A stretch of 64,000 nucleotides of DNA from CAWGXZ01 sp963826695 (GCA_963826695.1 CAWGXZ010000003.1:186001-250000); one strand, 5' to 3'; counted from the first letter of the stretch, positions 33,380 to 42,236 are shown. Numbers and translations are program-made. The notes: a model not told the origin generated them from the letters alone.

Positions 33380-33396
33380 CTTAAGGCCGACTTAAG
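33380..33396. promoter_or_regulatory. PmrA/BasR-type operator (CTTAAG-N5-CTTAAG)
   Basis: Two perfect direct half-sites CTTAAG separated by GCCGA, matching the YTTAAK-N5-YTTAAK box of PmrA/BasR and QseB-like regulators. It lies in the 127-bp gap between the divergent LTA-synthase-like operon and the response-regulator gene, so it could control both, including autoregulation. Confidence 0.85.
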
Positions 33397-33440
33397 CTGC
33401 CGCGCCGGCGCGTCGACAATCGCTGCCGGGCAGCTCACCG

Positions 33441-34100
33441 ATGCGAATCCTCCTGATCGAAGACGACAACATGATCGGCAGCGCCGTGCGTCAGGGTCTG
33501 GCCGACGCCGGCTTTGCGGTCGACTGGGTGGCCGATGGCCGCGCTGCCGAACTGGCGCTGGGAAGCGGCGGCTATGACATGGCCCTGCTCGACCTCGGCC
33601 TGCCGCGCAAGGACGGCATGGCACTGCTCGCACAGCTTCGCGGTGCCGGCTCGAACCTGCCTGTGCTGGTGATGACGGCGCGGGACTCGGTCGAGGACCG
33701 GATCGCCGGCCTCGATGCCGGTGCAGACGACTATGTGCTCAAACCCTTCGATCTCGACGAGCTGGTCGCGAGGGTGCGCGCGCTGTTGCGTCGGCATGCC
33801 GGCGCCGGCAACCCCCTGTCGATCTGGGGCGACCTGAGCCTCGACCCACAGCGGCGTCGCGTGCTGCGCCGCGATGTCGAGGTCTTGTTGTCGAGCCGCG
33901 AGTTCTCCATCCTCGAGGCCCTCATGCGGCGCCCGGGTGCAGTGGTTTCGCGAGAACAACTCGAGGACACCGTCTACGGCTGGGGCGAAGAAGTCGGCAG
34001 CAACGCGATCGAGGTGCACCTGCACCACCTTCGGCGCAAGCTCGGCGCCGGCACCATCGTCAATGTGCGCGGGGTGGGCTGGCGACTCGCCGAGGTCTGA
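33441..34100 (+). CDS. OmpR-family response regulator (PmrA/QseB-like)
   Basis: 219 residues. Receiver domain with acidic pocket ED(D8-D9), phosphoacceptor D51 in LLDLGLPRKDGM, conserved T/A in VLVMTARDSVEDR and Lys in DDYVLKPFDLDEL. The C-terminal winged helix shows LLSSREFSILEALMRRPGAV and SNAIEVHLHHLRRKLG, the recognition-helix pattern of the PmrA/QseB group. Two bases upstream of the kinase gene. The PmrA-type box in its own promoter region supports autoregulation and control of the divergent envelope operon. Confidence 0.92.
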   Translation: MRILLIEDDNMIGSAVRQGLADAGFAVDWVADGRAAELALGSGGYDMALLDLGLPRKDGMALLAQLRGAGSNLPVLVMTARDSVEDRIAGLDAGADDYVLKPFDLDELVARVRALLRRHAGAGNPLSIWGDLSLDPQRRRVLRRDVEVLLSSREFSILEALMRRPGAVVSREQLEDTVYGWGEEVGSNAIEVHLHHLRRKLGAGTIVNVRGVGWRLAEV

Positions 34101-34102
34101 GC

Positions 34103-35536
34103 ATGCGCTCCATCCGGCAGCACCTGCTCGTCTACATCCTCGGTGCACTCGGCCTGGGATCCGCGGTGCTGCTCGGCGTGGCCTACCTCGCCGCGGTCGG
34201 CGAGATCGACGAAATCTTCGATGAGAACCTCAAGCAGGTTGCGCTGACGGTCGCCACCTATCAACAGCCGGCTTCGAACGGCCGGCCGCCGAGACTGCGC
34301 AGCGAGCTGCCGACGCTGCCGATGGCACTCGAGGCCAGCGGTGACTTCGATTTCGTGACCACGACCTGGAGCGTCGACGGCCAACGGATCTTCACCTCGG
34401 CGCCGGAAGTCCACCTGCCGTTCGTGCCACGTACCGGCCATACCACGACCGTCATCGGCGACGAGGTCTGGCACCTGTACTCGATCGTCACACCCGATGG
34501 CGTCGCACAGGCGGCGCGCCGGGAGACGCTGCATGCCGCACTTGCCGCGGAATCGGCCGCTGCGCTCGTGCCACCGGTGCTGGCGCTGCTCGTGCTGATC
34601 GGCGTGCTGCTCACGGTGGCACTGCGCCGTGGACTGCGCCCGCTCGGCGACACGGCGGCGGCGTTGGCGGCGCGCAGCGCGCAATTGCTCGAGCCGATCG
34701 ACCAGGAAGCTGCGCCGCTGGAGATTGCGCCGTTGATCGCTTCGATCAACGACCTGATGCGTCGCCTTTCGCAGGCTTTCGTGGTGCAGCGGCGGTTCAT
34801 CGCCGATGCGTCGCACGAACTCCGCAGCCCCTTGACTGCACTGCGTCTGCAGCTGCAATTGCTCGAGCGGGCGAGCGACGAGGCGGGACGTGTCAGCCGC
34901 TTGAACGACTTGAAAGCCGGTGTGGAGCGTACCCAGCACCTGATCGAGCAGCTGCTCAGCCTGTCGCGTGTCGAAGCCGATGCGTCGCTGTGTGCCCACG
35001 AGCCGGTCGACCTGCGCCAGCTCGCGCATGGCGTCATCGGCGAGGCGATCGTCGAGGCCACACACCGGGGCCTCGATCTGGGTGCGGACGCGCTCGAGCC
35101 GGTTCAGGTCGCTGGCGACCGTCACGAGTTGACGATCCTGCTGGCGAACCTTGTCAGCAATGCCATCCGCCATACGCGGAGGGGGTGTCGCATCGACGTG
35201 CGAACCTACCGCGCAGCCAGCGGCGACGCGGTGCTCGAGGTTGCCGATGACGGGCCTGGAATCCCGGTCAGCGAGCGCGATGGTCTGTTCGAGCGCTTTC
35301 GCCGGGGTCACGCCGCATCGCAGGAGAACCTGCCGAGCAGCGGCCTCGGGCTGGCGATCTGCAAAGCCATTGCCGGACGCCATGGTGCTTCGATCAGCCT
35401 CGAGAGCGGGCGCTCGGGACGGGGGCTCAGGGTGCTTGTCACCTTTGGCAGGCCGCTTCCGGCTGCCCGGCAAGGCACGGGGGTTGCCGAAGCGCTTCGC
35501 TCGATTTGTCCCTCATCGTCAAAGGAAATGAAATGA
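34103..35536 (+). CDS. Sensor histidine kinase (PmrB/QseC-like)
   Basis: 477 residues. First membrane helix at ~8-32, a periplasmic domain of ~120 residues (starts VGEIDEIFDENLKQVA, a QseC/PmrB-type opening), second helix at ~155-173, then HAMP-like linker, H-box RRFIADASHELRSPLTALRL with H238, N-box NLVSNAIRHTRRG, and G-boxes EVADDGPGI and SSGLGLAICKAIAGRHG. Expected signal: cations, acid or antimicrobial peptides by family analogy. The stop overlaps the ATG of a small exported protein. Confidence 0.92.
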   Translation: MRSIRQHLLVYILGALGLGSAVLLGVAYLAAVGEIDEIFDENLKQVALTVATYQQPASNGRPPRLRSELPTLPMALEASGDFDFVTTTWSVDGQRIFTSAPEVHLPFVPRTGHTTTVIGDEVWHLYSIVTPDGVAQAARRETLHAALAAESAAALVPPVLALLVLIGVLLTVALRRGLRPLGDTAAALAARSAQLLEPIDQEAAPLEIAPLIASINDLMRRLSQAFVVQRRFIADASHELRSPLTALRLQLQLLERASDEAGRVSRLNDLKAGVERTQHLIEQLLSLSRVEADASLCAHEPVDLRQLAHGVIGEAIVEATHRGLDLGADALEPVQVAGDRHELTILLANLVSNAIRHTRRGCRIDVRTYRAASGDAVLEVADDGPGIPVSERDGLFERFRRGHAASQENLPSSGLGLAICKAIAGRHGASISLESGRSGRGLRVLVTFGRPLPAARQGTGVAEALRSICPSSSKEMK

Positions 35537-35772
35537 AAACCCGTTTTGTCGCGTTTGCAATGGCCTGTTCATTCGCGGCCGTTCCCGGTCTTTCCAGCGC
35601 CAAGGGCTGCCTCAAGGGTGCCGCGGTCGGCGGCATTGCCGGTCATGTTGCGGGTCACGGCGTTGTCGGTGCCGCCGCTGGCTGCGCCGTCGGCCACCAC
35701 ATGGCGAAAAAGAAGGCGAAAACGCACGCCCAGCAATCCCGGGGCGACGCGGCGTCGACGGCGAACAAGTGA
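35533..35772 (+). CDS. Small exported glycine-zipper-like protein
   Basis: 79 residues. Signal peptide MKTRFVAFAMACSFAAVPGL ending SSA; the mature part has GCLKGAAVGGIAGHVAGHG and GVVGAAAGCAVGHHMAKKKA, a GxxxG-rich membrane-interacting stretch with a Lys-rich tail. The ATG overlaps the kinase stop (ATGA), so it belongs to the two-component operon. It may be a periplasmic stress or signalling accessory of the kinase. No family beyond glycine-zipper type recognised. Confidence 0.7.
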   Translation: MKTRFVAFAMACSFAAVPGLSSAKGCLKGAAVGGIAGHVAGHGVVGAAAGCAVGHHMAKKKAKTHAQQSRGDAASTANK

Positions 35773-35894
35773 CCTGCCGAACCGGGCACCCGGTCGTCAG
35801 AAATTCCGGGATTCGGTAACGGGGCCGGGGTGGGCGGCTCTGCGAGTACCGCCTACCGCTTCCCACTCCTGGGCCGCAGCCTCGGACCGACAGG

Positions 35895-37499
35895 TCACCA
35901 GCCGACAGCCTGCCCATCGCGCCGGGGATCCGATCCCGCGGCGTAGACCGGAGGGTTGTCGCCCCCAACCGTCGCTCCGTCGAGCCGCTCGATCAGCTGG
36001 GCGCTGCCGAAGTCGAGATTGCCCGGCGGCGCGACGCGCAAGGCGTGGCCCATCGACCGCAGCTCGTCGACGATGCCCGCCGGCACGCTCGGCTCGAGCG
36101 TCAGCATCGCCTCGTCGTCGATGCGCCAGCGCGGCGCATCGACGGCCGCCTGCGGCTCGAGCCCGTCGACGCGCGTGCGCAGCACCATCTGCAGGTGGCC
36201 CTGCGCCTGCATGTTGCCGCCCATCACGCCGAAGGCCATCAGCGGCTTGCCGTCCTGCGTCATGAAGGCCGGGATGATGCTGTGCATCGGCCGCTTGCCG
36301 CCCGCCACCTGGTTGGGATGGCCGGGGGTGGTGACGAAACCCATGCCGCGGTTGTGCAGCGCGATGCCGGTGCCGGGTACGACGACGCCCGAGCCGAAGC
36401 CTTTGAAGTTCGACTGGATGTACGAAATCATCCGCCCTTCGGCATCCGCCGCGCACAGGTACACCGTGCCGCCGTTGCCCGGCTGTCCCGCCTGGTAGCT
36501 GCCGGCACGCGCCGGGTCGACCTGCGCGGCCAGTCGCTGCAGATACCCCGGTTCCAGCAGCGCCGCCGACTCCGTGCGCATGTGCTCGGGATCGGCCACG
36601 TGTGCGTACAGCTCGGCGAAGGCCACGCGCATGGCTTCGACTTCGAGGTGCATCCGCGCTGCCGAGCCCGCCGGCGCCGCGTCGTAAGGCAGGTTCTCGA
36701 GCACGCCCAGCGCGATCAGCGCGGCGATGCCCTGGCCGTTGGGCGGAATCTCGTGCACCCGCACGCCGCGGAAGTCGACCGCGATCGGCTCGACCCAGTC
36801 GCAGCGGTGCGCCTCCAGGTCGGCCATCGTCAGCGCCGCGCCGTGCACGGTGGCGAAGTCGGTGATGGCCCGGCCGAGGGCACCGCGGTAGAACGCCTCG
36901 CCGCGGCTGCGTGCGATATCGCGCAGCGTCTCGGCCTGGTCGGCAAAGTGCCACAGCTCGCCCGCGCGCGGCGCGCGTCCGTTCGGCATGAAGGCGCCGA
37001 ATCCCGGCTGGTCGGCAAGCTCGACCGCTGCCTGGGCCCACTGCTGCGCGATCACCGGGCTGACCGGGAAGCCGTTGCGCGCATGGCGCAGTGCGTCGGT
37101 GAACAGGTCTTCGAACGGCAGCACGCCGAAACGCTCCGACAGCGCCACCCAGGCCGAGACCACGCCAGGAACGGTGACGCTCTCCCAGCCGACCCGGGGC
37201 ATCCGGTCGAGGCCGGCGAAGCGCTCCGGGCTCCAGGCGGCCGGCGCCCGGCCGGAGGCGTTGAGGCCGTGCAGCCGCTCGCCGTCCCAGACGAGCGCGA
37301 AGGCATCGCCGCCGATGCCGTTCATCGTCGGCTCGACGACGGTGAGGGTGATTGCCGCCGCCAGCGCCGCATCGATGGCGTTGCCGCCGCGGGCAAAGGC
37401 CGCGGCCCCGGCCTGAGAGGCCAGCGGCTGCGACGTGGCAACGACATTGCGCGCCAGCACCGGCTGATGCGACGTGGGAGAGGCAGGTGTCCAGTTCAT
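35895..37499 (-). CDS. Gamma-glutamyltransferase family protein
   Basis: 534 residues. Ntn-hydrolase of the GGT family: VVATSQPLASQAGAAAFARG and NAIDAALAAAITLTVVEPTM near the N-terminus, nucleophile Thr in GNGGTVYLCAADAEGRMISY, and GMGFVTTPGHPNQVAGGKRP with MHSIIPAFM downstream. No signal peptide, so it is probably one of the cytoplasmic GGT-like enzymes seen in Burkholderiales catabolic loci, acting on a glutathione conjugate or a gamma-glutamyl compound. A Bug-type binding-protein gene lies just upstream on the same strand. Confidence 0.9.
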   Translation of the reverse strand: MNWTPASPTSHQPVLARNVVATSQPLASQAGAAAFARGGNAIDAALAAAITLTVVEPTMNGIGGDAFALVWDGERLHGLNASGRAPAAWSPERFAGLDRMPRVGWESVTVPGVVSAWVALSERFGVLPFEDLFTDALRHARNGFPVSPVIAQQWAQAAVELADQPGFGAFMPNGRAPRAGELWHFADQAETLRDIARSRGEAFYRGALGRAITDFATVHGAALTMADLEAHRCDWVEPIAVDFRGVRVHEIPPNGQGIAALIALGVLENLPYDAAPAGSAARMHLEVEAMRVAFAELYAHVADPEHMRTESAALLEPGYLQRLAAQVDPARAGSYQAGQPGNGGTVYLCAADAEGRMISYIQSNFKGFGSGVVVPGTGIALHNRGMGFVTTPGHPNQVAGGKRPMHSIIPAFMTQDGKPLMAFGVMGGNMQAQGHLQMVLRTRVDGLEPQAAVDAPRWRIDDEAMLTLEPSVPAGIVDELRSMGHALRVAPPGNLDFGSAQLIERLDGATVGGDNPPVYAAGSDPRRDGQAVGW

Positions 37500-37574
37500 G
37501 GCGCGATGCTATTCCAGGGCGCCGGCGGCAGCCAGCAGCGGCCAGCGGCAGTCGTCGACGCGGCGGGCCGGCGC

Positions 37575-38603
37575 CTAGATCGTCACATTCGCCGCCTTGA
37601 TGACCGCGCCCCATTTCGTGCGGTCGCTGGCCGTCAGTTGGGCCAGCCGGGCCGCGTCCCCCGGAACCACGAGGAAGCCCTTCTGCACCAGGCTGGCGAC
37701 CATGGCCGGGTCGCCGAGCGCCTTGGCGACGATGCCCTGCAGTTGCTTCTGCATCTCTGCCGGCGTGCCCTTGGGCACGAAAAGGCCGAACCAGTTGTCG
37801 ACGTCGTAGCCGGCGACGCCCGCTTCGGTGATCGTCGGCAGGTCGGGCAGCGTCGGCATGCGCAGCGTCGACGCCACCGCCAGCCCGCGCAGCTGGCCCG
37901 ACTTGAGGAACGGCGCCGACGCGGCGACGCTGTCGAACATGAACGGGATGGTCCCGGAAAGCAGGTCGGGAAGCGCCTGCGAGCTGCCACGGTACGGCAC
38001 ATGCGTCAGCTTGACGCCGACGCGTTGCGCCAGCAGCTCGGCCTCGAGGTGCGACAGCGTGCCGTTGCCTTGCGATGCATAGGTGGCGCGGCCGTCGTTG
38101 GCCTTCAGCCAGGCGATGAACTCGCGCATGTTCTTCGCCGGCACGCCAGGGTGGACGTTGAGCACGTGCGGTGCGCTGGCGAGCAGCGCCACGGGATCGA
38201 AGTCGCGGCCGATGTCGTGTGTCGCCTTCGGATACAGATGGCCGGCAATCGCCTGGTTGGTGACCGCGCACAGGAACAGGTTGTACCCGTCGGCAGGACT
38301 CTTTGCCGCTGCCTCGAGGCCGATCATGCCGCCGGCGCCCGGCTTGTTCTCGACCGCCACCTGCTGGCCGAGCGCTGCGGCGATGCTCTCGCCGAGGGTG
38401 CGCGCCAGGATGTCGGTCGCCCCGGCGGGCGGGAAGGCGATGGTCATGCGCAGCGGGCGCGTGGCATAGCTCTGCGCCCGGGCGGCGAGCGGCAGGCCGG
38501 CGGCTGCGGCGAGCAGGGCCGTGCTGCCGGCATATCCGAGCAGGCCCCGGCGGGTCGGCGAAGCGCTCGCGAGCGTTTGCGGAAGAAGGGTCTGTGCGTC
38601 CAT
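37575..38603 (-). CDS. Bug/TctC family tripartite tricarboxylate transporter binding protein
   Basis: 342 residues. Twin-arginine-like signal peptide (TRRGLLGYAGSTALLAAAAG) ending ARAQ; the mature protein has RMTIAFPPAGATDILARTLG, NKPGAGGMIGLEAAAKSPAD, ASQGNGTLSHLEAELLAQ and HVPYRGSSQALPDLLSG, all canonical Bug motifs for carboxylate or amino-acid-like ligand capture. No TctA/TctB membrane genes nearby, as is usual for orphan Bug proteins. It probably feeds the neighbouring GGT-type enzyme. ATG at 38603 chosen because it starts the signal sequence. Confidence 0.92.
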   Translation of the reverse strand: MDAQTLLPQTLASASPTRRGLLGYAGSTALLAAAAGLPLAARAQSYATRPLRMTIAFPPAGATDILARTLGESIAAALGQQVAVENKPGAGGMIGLEAAAKSPADGYNLFLCAVTNQAIAGHLYPKATHDIGRDFDPVALLASAPHVLNVHPGVPAKNMREFIAWLKANDGRATYASQGNGTLSHLEAELLAQRVGVKLTHVPYRGSSQALPDLLSGTIPFMFDSVAASAPFLKSGQLRGLAVASTLRMPTLPDLPTITEAGVAGYDVDNWFGLFVPKGTPAEMQKQLQGIVAKALGDPAMVASLVQKGFLVVPGDAARLAQLTASDRTKWGAVIKAANVTI

Positions 38604-38755
38604 GGTGCGGACTCCTGGTGGCAATGAATCGATCGGTGGTGGGGAGCATGAACCGGGCCGCATGATCTCCTGGCAGGGTACGGCCGGCCTTTCGGGTGCT
38701 GTGCACAATCGCCGTCCCGCCGTCGGATGCGCCCATTGCCCCGGGCGCCGAAGCC

Positions 38756-39424
38756 ATGCTGACCGTCCATCACCTCGACGACTCGCGATCGCAGCGTGTG
38801 CTCTGGCTGCTCGAAGAGCTCGGCGCCGCGTACGAAGTCCGGCCCTACAAGCGCGATGCGAAGACGATGCTGGCGCCGCCGGAACTGCGTGCGGTGCATC
38901 CGCTCGGCAAGTCGCCGGTGCTCAGCGACGGCGAGATCACGGTGGCCGAGTCGGGTGCGATCGTCGAGTACCTGCTCGACCGCTTCGACTCGGGCCGGCT
39001 GCGGCCCGCCGCCGGCACGCCTGAGCATCTGCGCTACCGCTACTGGCTGCACTTCGCCGAAGGGTCGGCGATGCCGCCGCTGCTGCTCAAGCTGATCTTC
39101 GACCGCATCGCCAGCGCGCCGATGCCGTTTTTCGCGAAGCCGATCGCGCGTGGCATCGCCGCCAAGGTGAGCCAGGGCTTCATCGCGCCGAACCTGAAAA
39201 GCCAGCTCGACTTCATGGAGGCCGAGCTCGGCCGCAGCGCCTGGTTCGCTGGCGAAGCGTTCAGCGCCGCCGACGTGCAGATGAGCTTTCCGCTCGAAGC
39301 CGCCGCCGAACGCGCCGGGCTCGACGCCAGCCGGCCGAGGTTGTTCGACTTCCTGCGGCGCATCCACGAGCGGCCGGCGTACCGGCGGGCACTCGAGCGC
39401 GGCGGGCCGTATCGCTTCGCCTGA
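38756..39424 (+). CDS. Glutathione S-transferase
   Basis: 222 residues. N-terminal thioredoxin-like domain: MLTVHHLDDSRSQRVLWLLE with the catalytic Ser in DDSRSQR, VHPLGKSPVLSDGEITVAES (cis-Pro and Glu-Ser glutathione-binding motif). C-terminal helical domain AWFAGEAFSAADVQMSFPLE holds the GST N-capping motif. Divergent from the Bug/GGT genes. Conjugation or isomerisation with glutathione expected; substrate unknown. Confidence 0.92.
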   Translation: MLTVHHLDDSRSQRVLWLLEELGAAYEVRPYKRDAKTMLAPPELRAVHPLGKSPVLSDGEITVAESGAIVEYLLDRFDSGRLRPAAGTPEHLRYRYWLHFAEGSAMPPLLLKLIFDRIASAPMPFFAKPIARGIAAKVSQGFIAPNLKSQLDFMEAELGRSAWFAGEAFSAADVQMSFPLEAAAERAGLDASRPRLFDFLRRIHERPAYRRALERGGPYRFA

Positions 39425-39496
39425 GGCGGGCCGCCCGCGGCGTCGCCGGGGAACAAGGGTTGCCCGACGCGGACTTCACCACTTCAGGGAAGACCG

Positions 39497-39718
39497 ATGG
39501 CTGACAACCTGCAAGCAACCGGCGGCCAGGACCGCCTGCGCATCAACGTGAACCAGGACTACGAAGTCGCTGATTGGGCGAAGAAATTCGACGTCAGCGC
39601 GGAGCAGCTGAAAGAGGCCGTTCAGGCCGTCGGTGACCGCGCCGACGATGTCGAAATGCACCTCAAGGGTGTTCGCACCACCACCCAGGCCGAGCAGATG
39701 AAGGATGCGGGCGGCTGA
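39497..39718 (+). CDS. DUF3606 domain protein
   Basis: 73 residues: MADNLQATGGQDRLRINVNQ, DYEVADWAKKFDVSAEQLKE, then AVQAVGDRADDVEMHLK. This is the full DUF3606 fold, a small helical domain of unknown function common in Burkholderiales and Rhizobiales, often stress-associated. A degenerate paralogue lies at 44284-44504. RBS-like GGGAAG precedes the ATG. Confidence 0.85.
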   Translation: MADNLQATGGQDRLRINVNQDYEVADWAKKFDVSAEQLKEAVQAVGDRADDVEMHLKGVRTTTQAEQMKDAGG

Positions 39719-39740
39719 ACAACCGCCGGGCGTGCGGCCG

Positions 39741-40577
39741 TCAGTGGCGGTCGCCCTGGCGAGTCAGGTTGCCGGTCAGCTTGTTGTGAAGTTCCTCGAT
39801 CTGGTCCGTACGAAGGATCGACACCGCAATGTTCTGTCCGGTACTTGATTGCGTCATGATGTTGGCCGGCACCGTTTCATGCTGCAGACCGAAGTAGTGG
39901 CCGATCTCGTGCGCCAGCGTGCGCGCCACGGCGTCGGGCGTGCGTGCAATGCCCTGATTGGTCATCGCGCAAATGACGGTCTTTCCCCACCATGGAAACT
40001 TGCCGAGGCCGACGTTGCCGGCTTCGAAGCTGTTGACGACGATCACATCGACCTCGCCGGGTACTTTCCACTCGGGAGGGAAGGTCGCCGACTCCAATCC
40101 ACCGATGTCGAACTTCTCCGTGTTGGAACGGAAGGTGATGCGTGCCACCTCGGCCTTGATCAAGACCTTCTGGTCGATGAAGAACCGATCGACCTTCACC
40201 ACGCCGCCTTCGATGAAGCTTCGCACCCCATCCGTGCTGGTCAAAGTGCCGGGCAGGTCGCCATTCGCTCCCGTGACGACCGTGATGTTGAGGCGAATGG
40301 TGAAGGGCGTCACCCGCACCGAGGTGGTTGCGTTCCCCCAGAGCGCGCGGCCACCGTGCTTCGGCGAGCCGAGGTCGGAGATCTGGCCCGCGTTGCGCAG
40401 GTACATCACGCCACCCTGCCAGTCCTCGCTCTTGTAGAGCAGCACGGCGTCTTCGCTGCCCATCCGGATCGAGCTCGGGCCGTTGCCGAGGGTCGTGTCC
40501 TTGAGCGACGCGAAGTCGCGGGTGACGTTGAGGGAACGACCTTTGCAGTCGGGGTCCTGGAACAGGGTGATCGTCAT
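39741..40577 (-). CDS. Beta/gamma-crystallin-like domain fused to a metzincin-type protease
   Basis: 278 residues. Residues ~1-90 look like one crystallin domain: ITLFQDPDCKGRSLNVTRDF, GPSSIRMGSEDAVLLYKSED, WQGGVMYLRNAGQISDLG. Residues ~95-278 form a zinc protease with HEIGHYFGLQH (H223, E224, H227, H233; HExxHxxGxxH) and a Met-turn NIMTQSS (M241), the metzincin signature. No signal peptide is visible, so it may be cytoplasmic or exported by an unknown route. A secreted protein that is only a crystallin domain is encoded at 61232. Function unknown; I do not know this fusion as a named family. Confidence 0.75.
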   Translation of the reverse strand: MTITLFQDPDCKGRSLNVTRDFASLKDTTLGNGPSSIRMGSEDAVLLYKSEDWQGGVMYLRNAGQISDLGSPKHGGRALWGNATTSVRVTPFTIRLNITVVTGANGDLPGTLTSTDGVRSFIEGGVVKVDRFFIDQKVLIKAEVARITFRSNTEKFDIGGLESATFPPEWKVPGEVDVIVVNSFEAGNVGLGKFPWWGKTVICAMTNQGIARTPDAVARTLAHEIGHYFGLQHETVPANIMTQSSTGQNIAVSILRTDQIEELHNKLTGNLTRQGDRH

Positions 40578-40693
40578 GGGCGTCTCCTCTTGAACATGCG
40601 GGCAATCGTAGGCTGCACGGTCGACGACGCAATAGGTGCTTGCGCTCCCGACATCAGGGCGATCTGTCTCGACGCCCGTTAAATAATGCGGCG

Positions 40694-41824
40694 ATGAAGA
40701 CCACGGATCTGAACACCCCCGCCGCGCTGATCGACGTGGCGCGCATGCGGCGCAACGTCGAGCGGATGCAACGCCGGATGGATGCGCTGGGCGTGCGCTT
40801 CAGGCCGCACGTCAAGACCAGCAAATGCATCGAAGTCGCGCGCCTGCAGCTGGCGGCCGGCGCAAGCGGAATCACCGTGTCGACGCTCAAGGAGGCCGAG
40901 GCGTTCTTCGCCGCCGGCATCGACGACATCCTCTACGCAGTGAACATCGCGCCGAACAAGCTGGCGCAGGCGCTCGTGCTGAGGCGCAAGGGATGTGCGC
41001 TGAAGCTGCTGGTCGACAGCACGGCCTCGGCGCAGGCGGTTTCAGCCTTCGGCCGCGAGCATGGCCATGTGTTCGAAGTCTGGATCGAGGTCGATACCGA
41101 CGCACACCGCTCGGGCGTCAAGCCCGACGACCCGTTGCTGATCGAGGTCGCCGAGGTGCTGCAACGCGGCGGCATGCGGCTCGGCGGGGTGCTCACCCAC
41201 GCGGGTTCGAGCTACGAAGTCGACACGCCGCAGGCGCTGCAGGCCATCGCCGAGCAGGAGCGCCAAGGGTGCGTGCGTGCCGCCGAGCGCCTGCGCGCCG
41301 CCGGGTTGCCGTGCGAGGGCGTCAGCGTCGGCTCGACGCCGACGGCGCTGTCGGCGCGCCATCTCGAAGGCGTGACCGAAGTCCGCGCAGGCGTCTATGT
41401 CTTCTTCGACCTGGTGATGTGCAATGTCGGTGTCTGCGAGGCCGACGACCTCGCACTCAGCGTGCTGACCACCGTCATCGGGCACCAGCCCGACAGGGGC
41501 TGGGCGATTGTCGACGCCGGCTGGATGGCGATGAGCCGCGACCGTGGCACGGCGAACCAGGCGCGCGACTACGGCTATGGCCAGGTCTGCAGCCTCGACG
41601 GCACGCCGCTCGACGGCTGGCTCATGAGCCAGGCGAACCAGGAACACGGCATCGTTTCGCGTCTCGGCGAGGTCGATCCGGGCGTCGTCGAGCGCTTTCC
41701 GATCGGCTCCGCGCTGCGCATCCTGCCCAACCATGCCTGCGCCACCGGGGCGCAGTTTCCCGCCTACCACGCCGTCGACGAAAGCGGCCGGCTCGCCGTC
41801 TGGGAGCGCTTCCATGGCTGGTGA
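40694..41824 (+). CDS. DSD1 family PLP-dependent enzyme (D-threonine aldolase / D-serine dehydratase-like)
   Basis: 376 residues. Alanine-racemase-type N-terminal barrel: NTPAALIDVARMRRNVERMQ, FRPHVKTSKCIEVARLQLAA with the PLP-binding Lys in HVKTSK, and VGSTPTALSARHLEGVTEVR. The C-terminal domain carries the metal motif PNHACATG (HxC). The family cleaves D-3-hydroxy amino acids or dehydrates D-serine. Its 3' end overlaps the RidA-like gene by 11 bases; RidA removes reactive 2-aminoacrylate, which D-serine dehydratase-like chemistry releases, so the pairing favours a dehydratase. Confidence 0.88.
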   Translation: MKTTDLNTPAALIDVARMRRNVERMQRRMDALGVRFRPHVKTSKCIEVARLQLAAGASGITVSTLKEAEAFFAAGIDDILYAVNIAPNKLAQALVLRRKGCALKLLVDSTASAQAVSAFGREHGHVFEVWIEVDTDAHRSGVKPDDPLLIEVAEVLQRGGMRLGGVLTHAGSSYEVDTPQALQAIAEQERQGCVRAAERLRAAGLPCEGVSVGSTPTALSARHLEGVTEVRAGVYVFFDLVMCNVGVCEADDLALSVLTTVIGHQPDRGWAIVDAGWMAMSRDRGTANQARDYGYGQVCSLDGTPLDGWLMSQANQEHGIVSRLGEVDPGVVERFPIGSALRILPNHACATGAQFPAYHAVDESGRLAVWERFHGW

Positions 41825-42236
41825 GCCCACCGCAACGGCGCCGTCGATCGTTGCCGTCGACCCGCCGGGACTCCGCGCGCCGGGCGGCCACTACAGCCAC
41901 GCGGTCGTCGCCAACGGCTTCGTCTTCGTGTCGGGCCAGCTGCCGATCACGCCCGAGGGCGTCAAGCTGACGGACGCAGCGTTCGATGCACAGGTCGAGC
42001 AGGTGCTCGCCAACCTCGAAGCCGTGCTGATCGGCGCAGGCAGCAGCGTGGCGCAGCTGACGCAGGTGCGCGTCTATCTCGACCGCATCGACAACTGGCC
42101 CGCGTTCAACGCCATCTACGCCAAATGGGCAGGCAGCGCACGGCCCGCCCGGGCGGTGGTGCCCACCGGGCCGCTGCACTTCGGCCTGCAGGTCGAGGTC
42201 GAGGCGGTCGCCCTGTGCGGTGCCGGGCAGGGCTGA
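41814..42236 (+). CDS. RidA family reactive-enamine deaminase
   Basis: 140 residues. YjgF/YER057c/UK114 fold with FVFVSGQLPITPEG, VEQVLANLEAVLIGAGSSVA, LTQVRVYLDRIDNWPAFNAI and ARAVVPTGPLHFGLQVEVEA; the conserved Arg that binds the substrate carboxylate is in PARAVV. Hydrolyses enamine/imine intermediates from PLP enzymes. It starts inside the 3' end of the DSD1-type gene, showing translational coupling. Confidence 0.92.
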   Translation: MAGEPTATAPSIVAVDPPGLRAPGGHYSHAVVANGFVFVSGQLPITPEGVKLTDAAFDAQVEQVLANLEAVLIGAGSSVAQLTQVRVYLDRIDNWPAFNAIYAKWAGSARPARAVVPTGPLHFGLQVEVEAVALCGAGQG

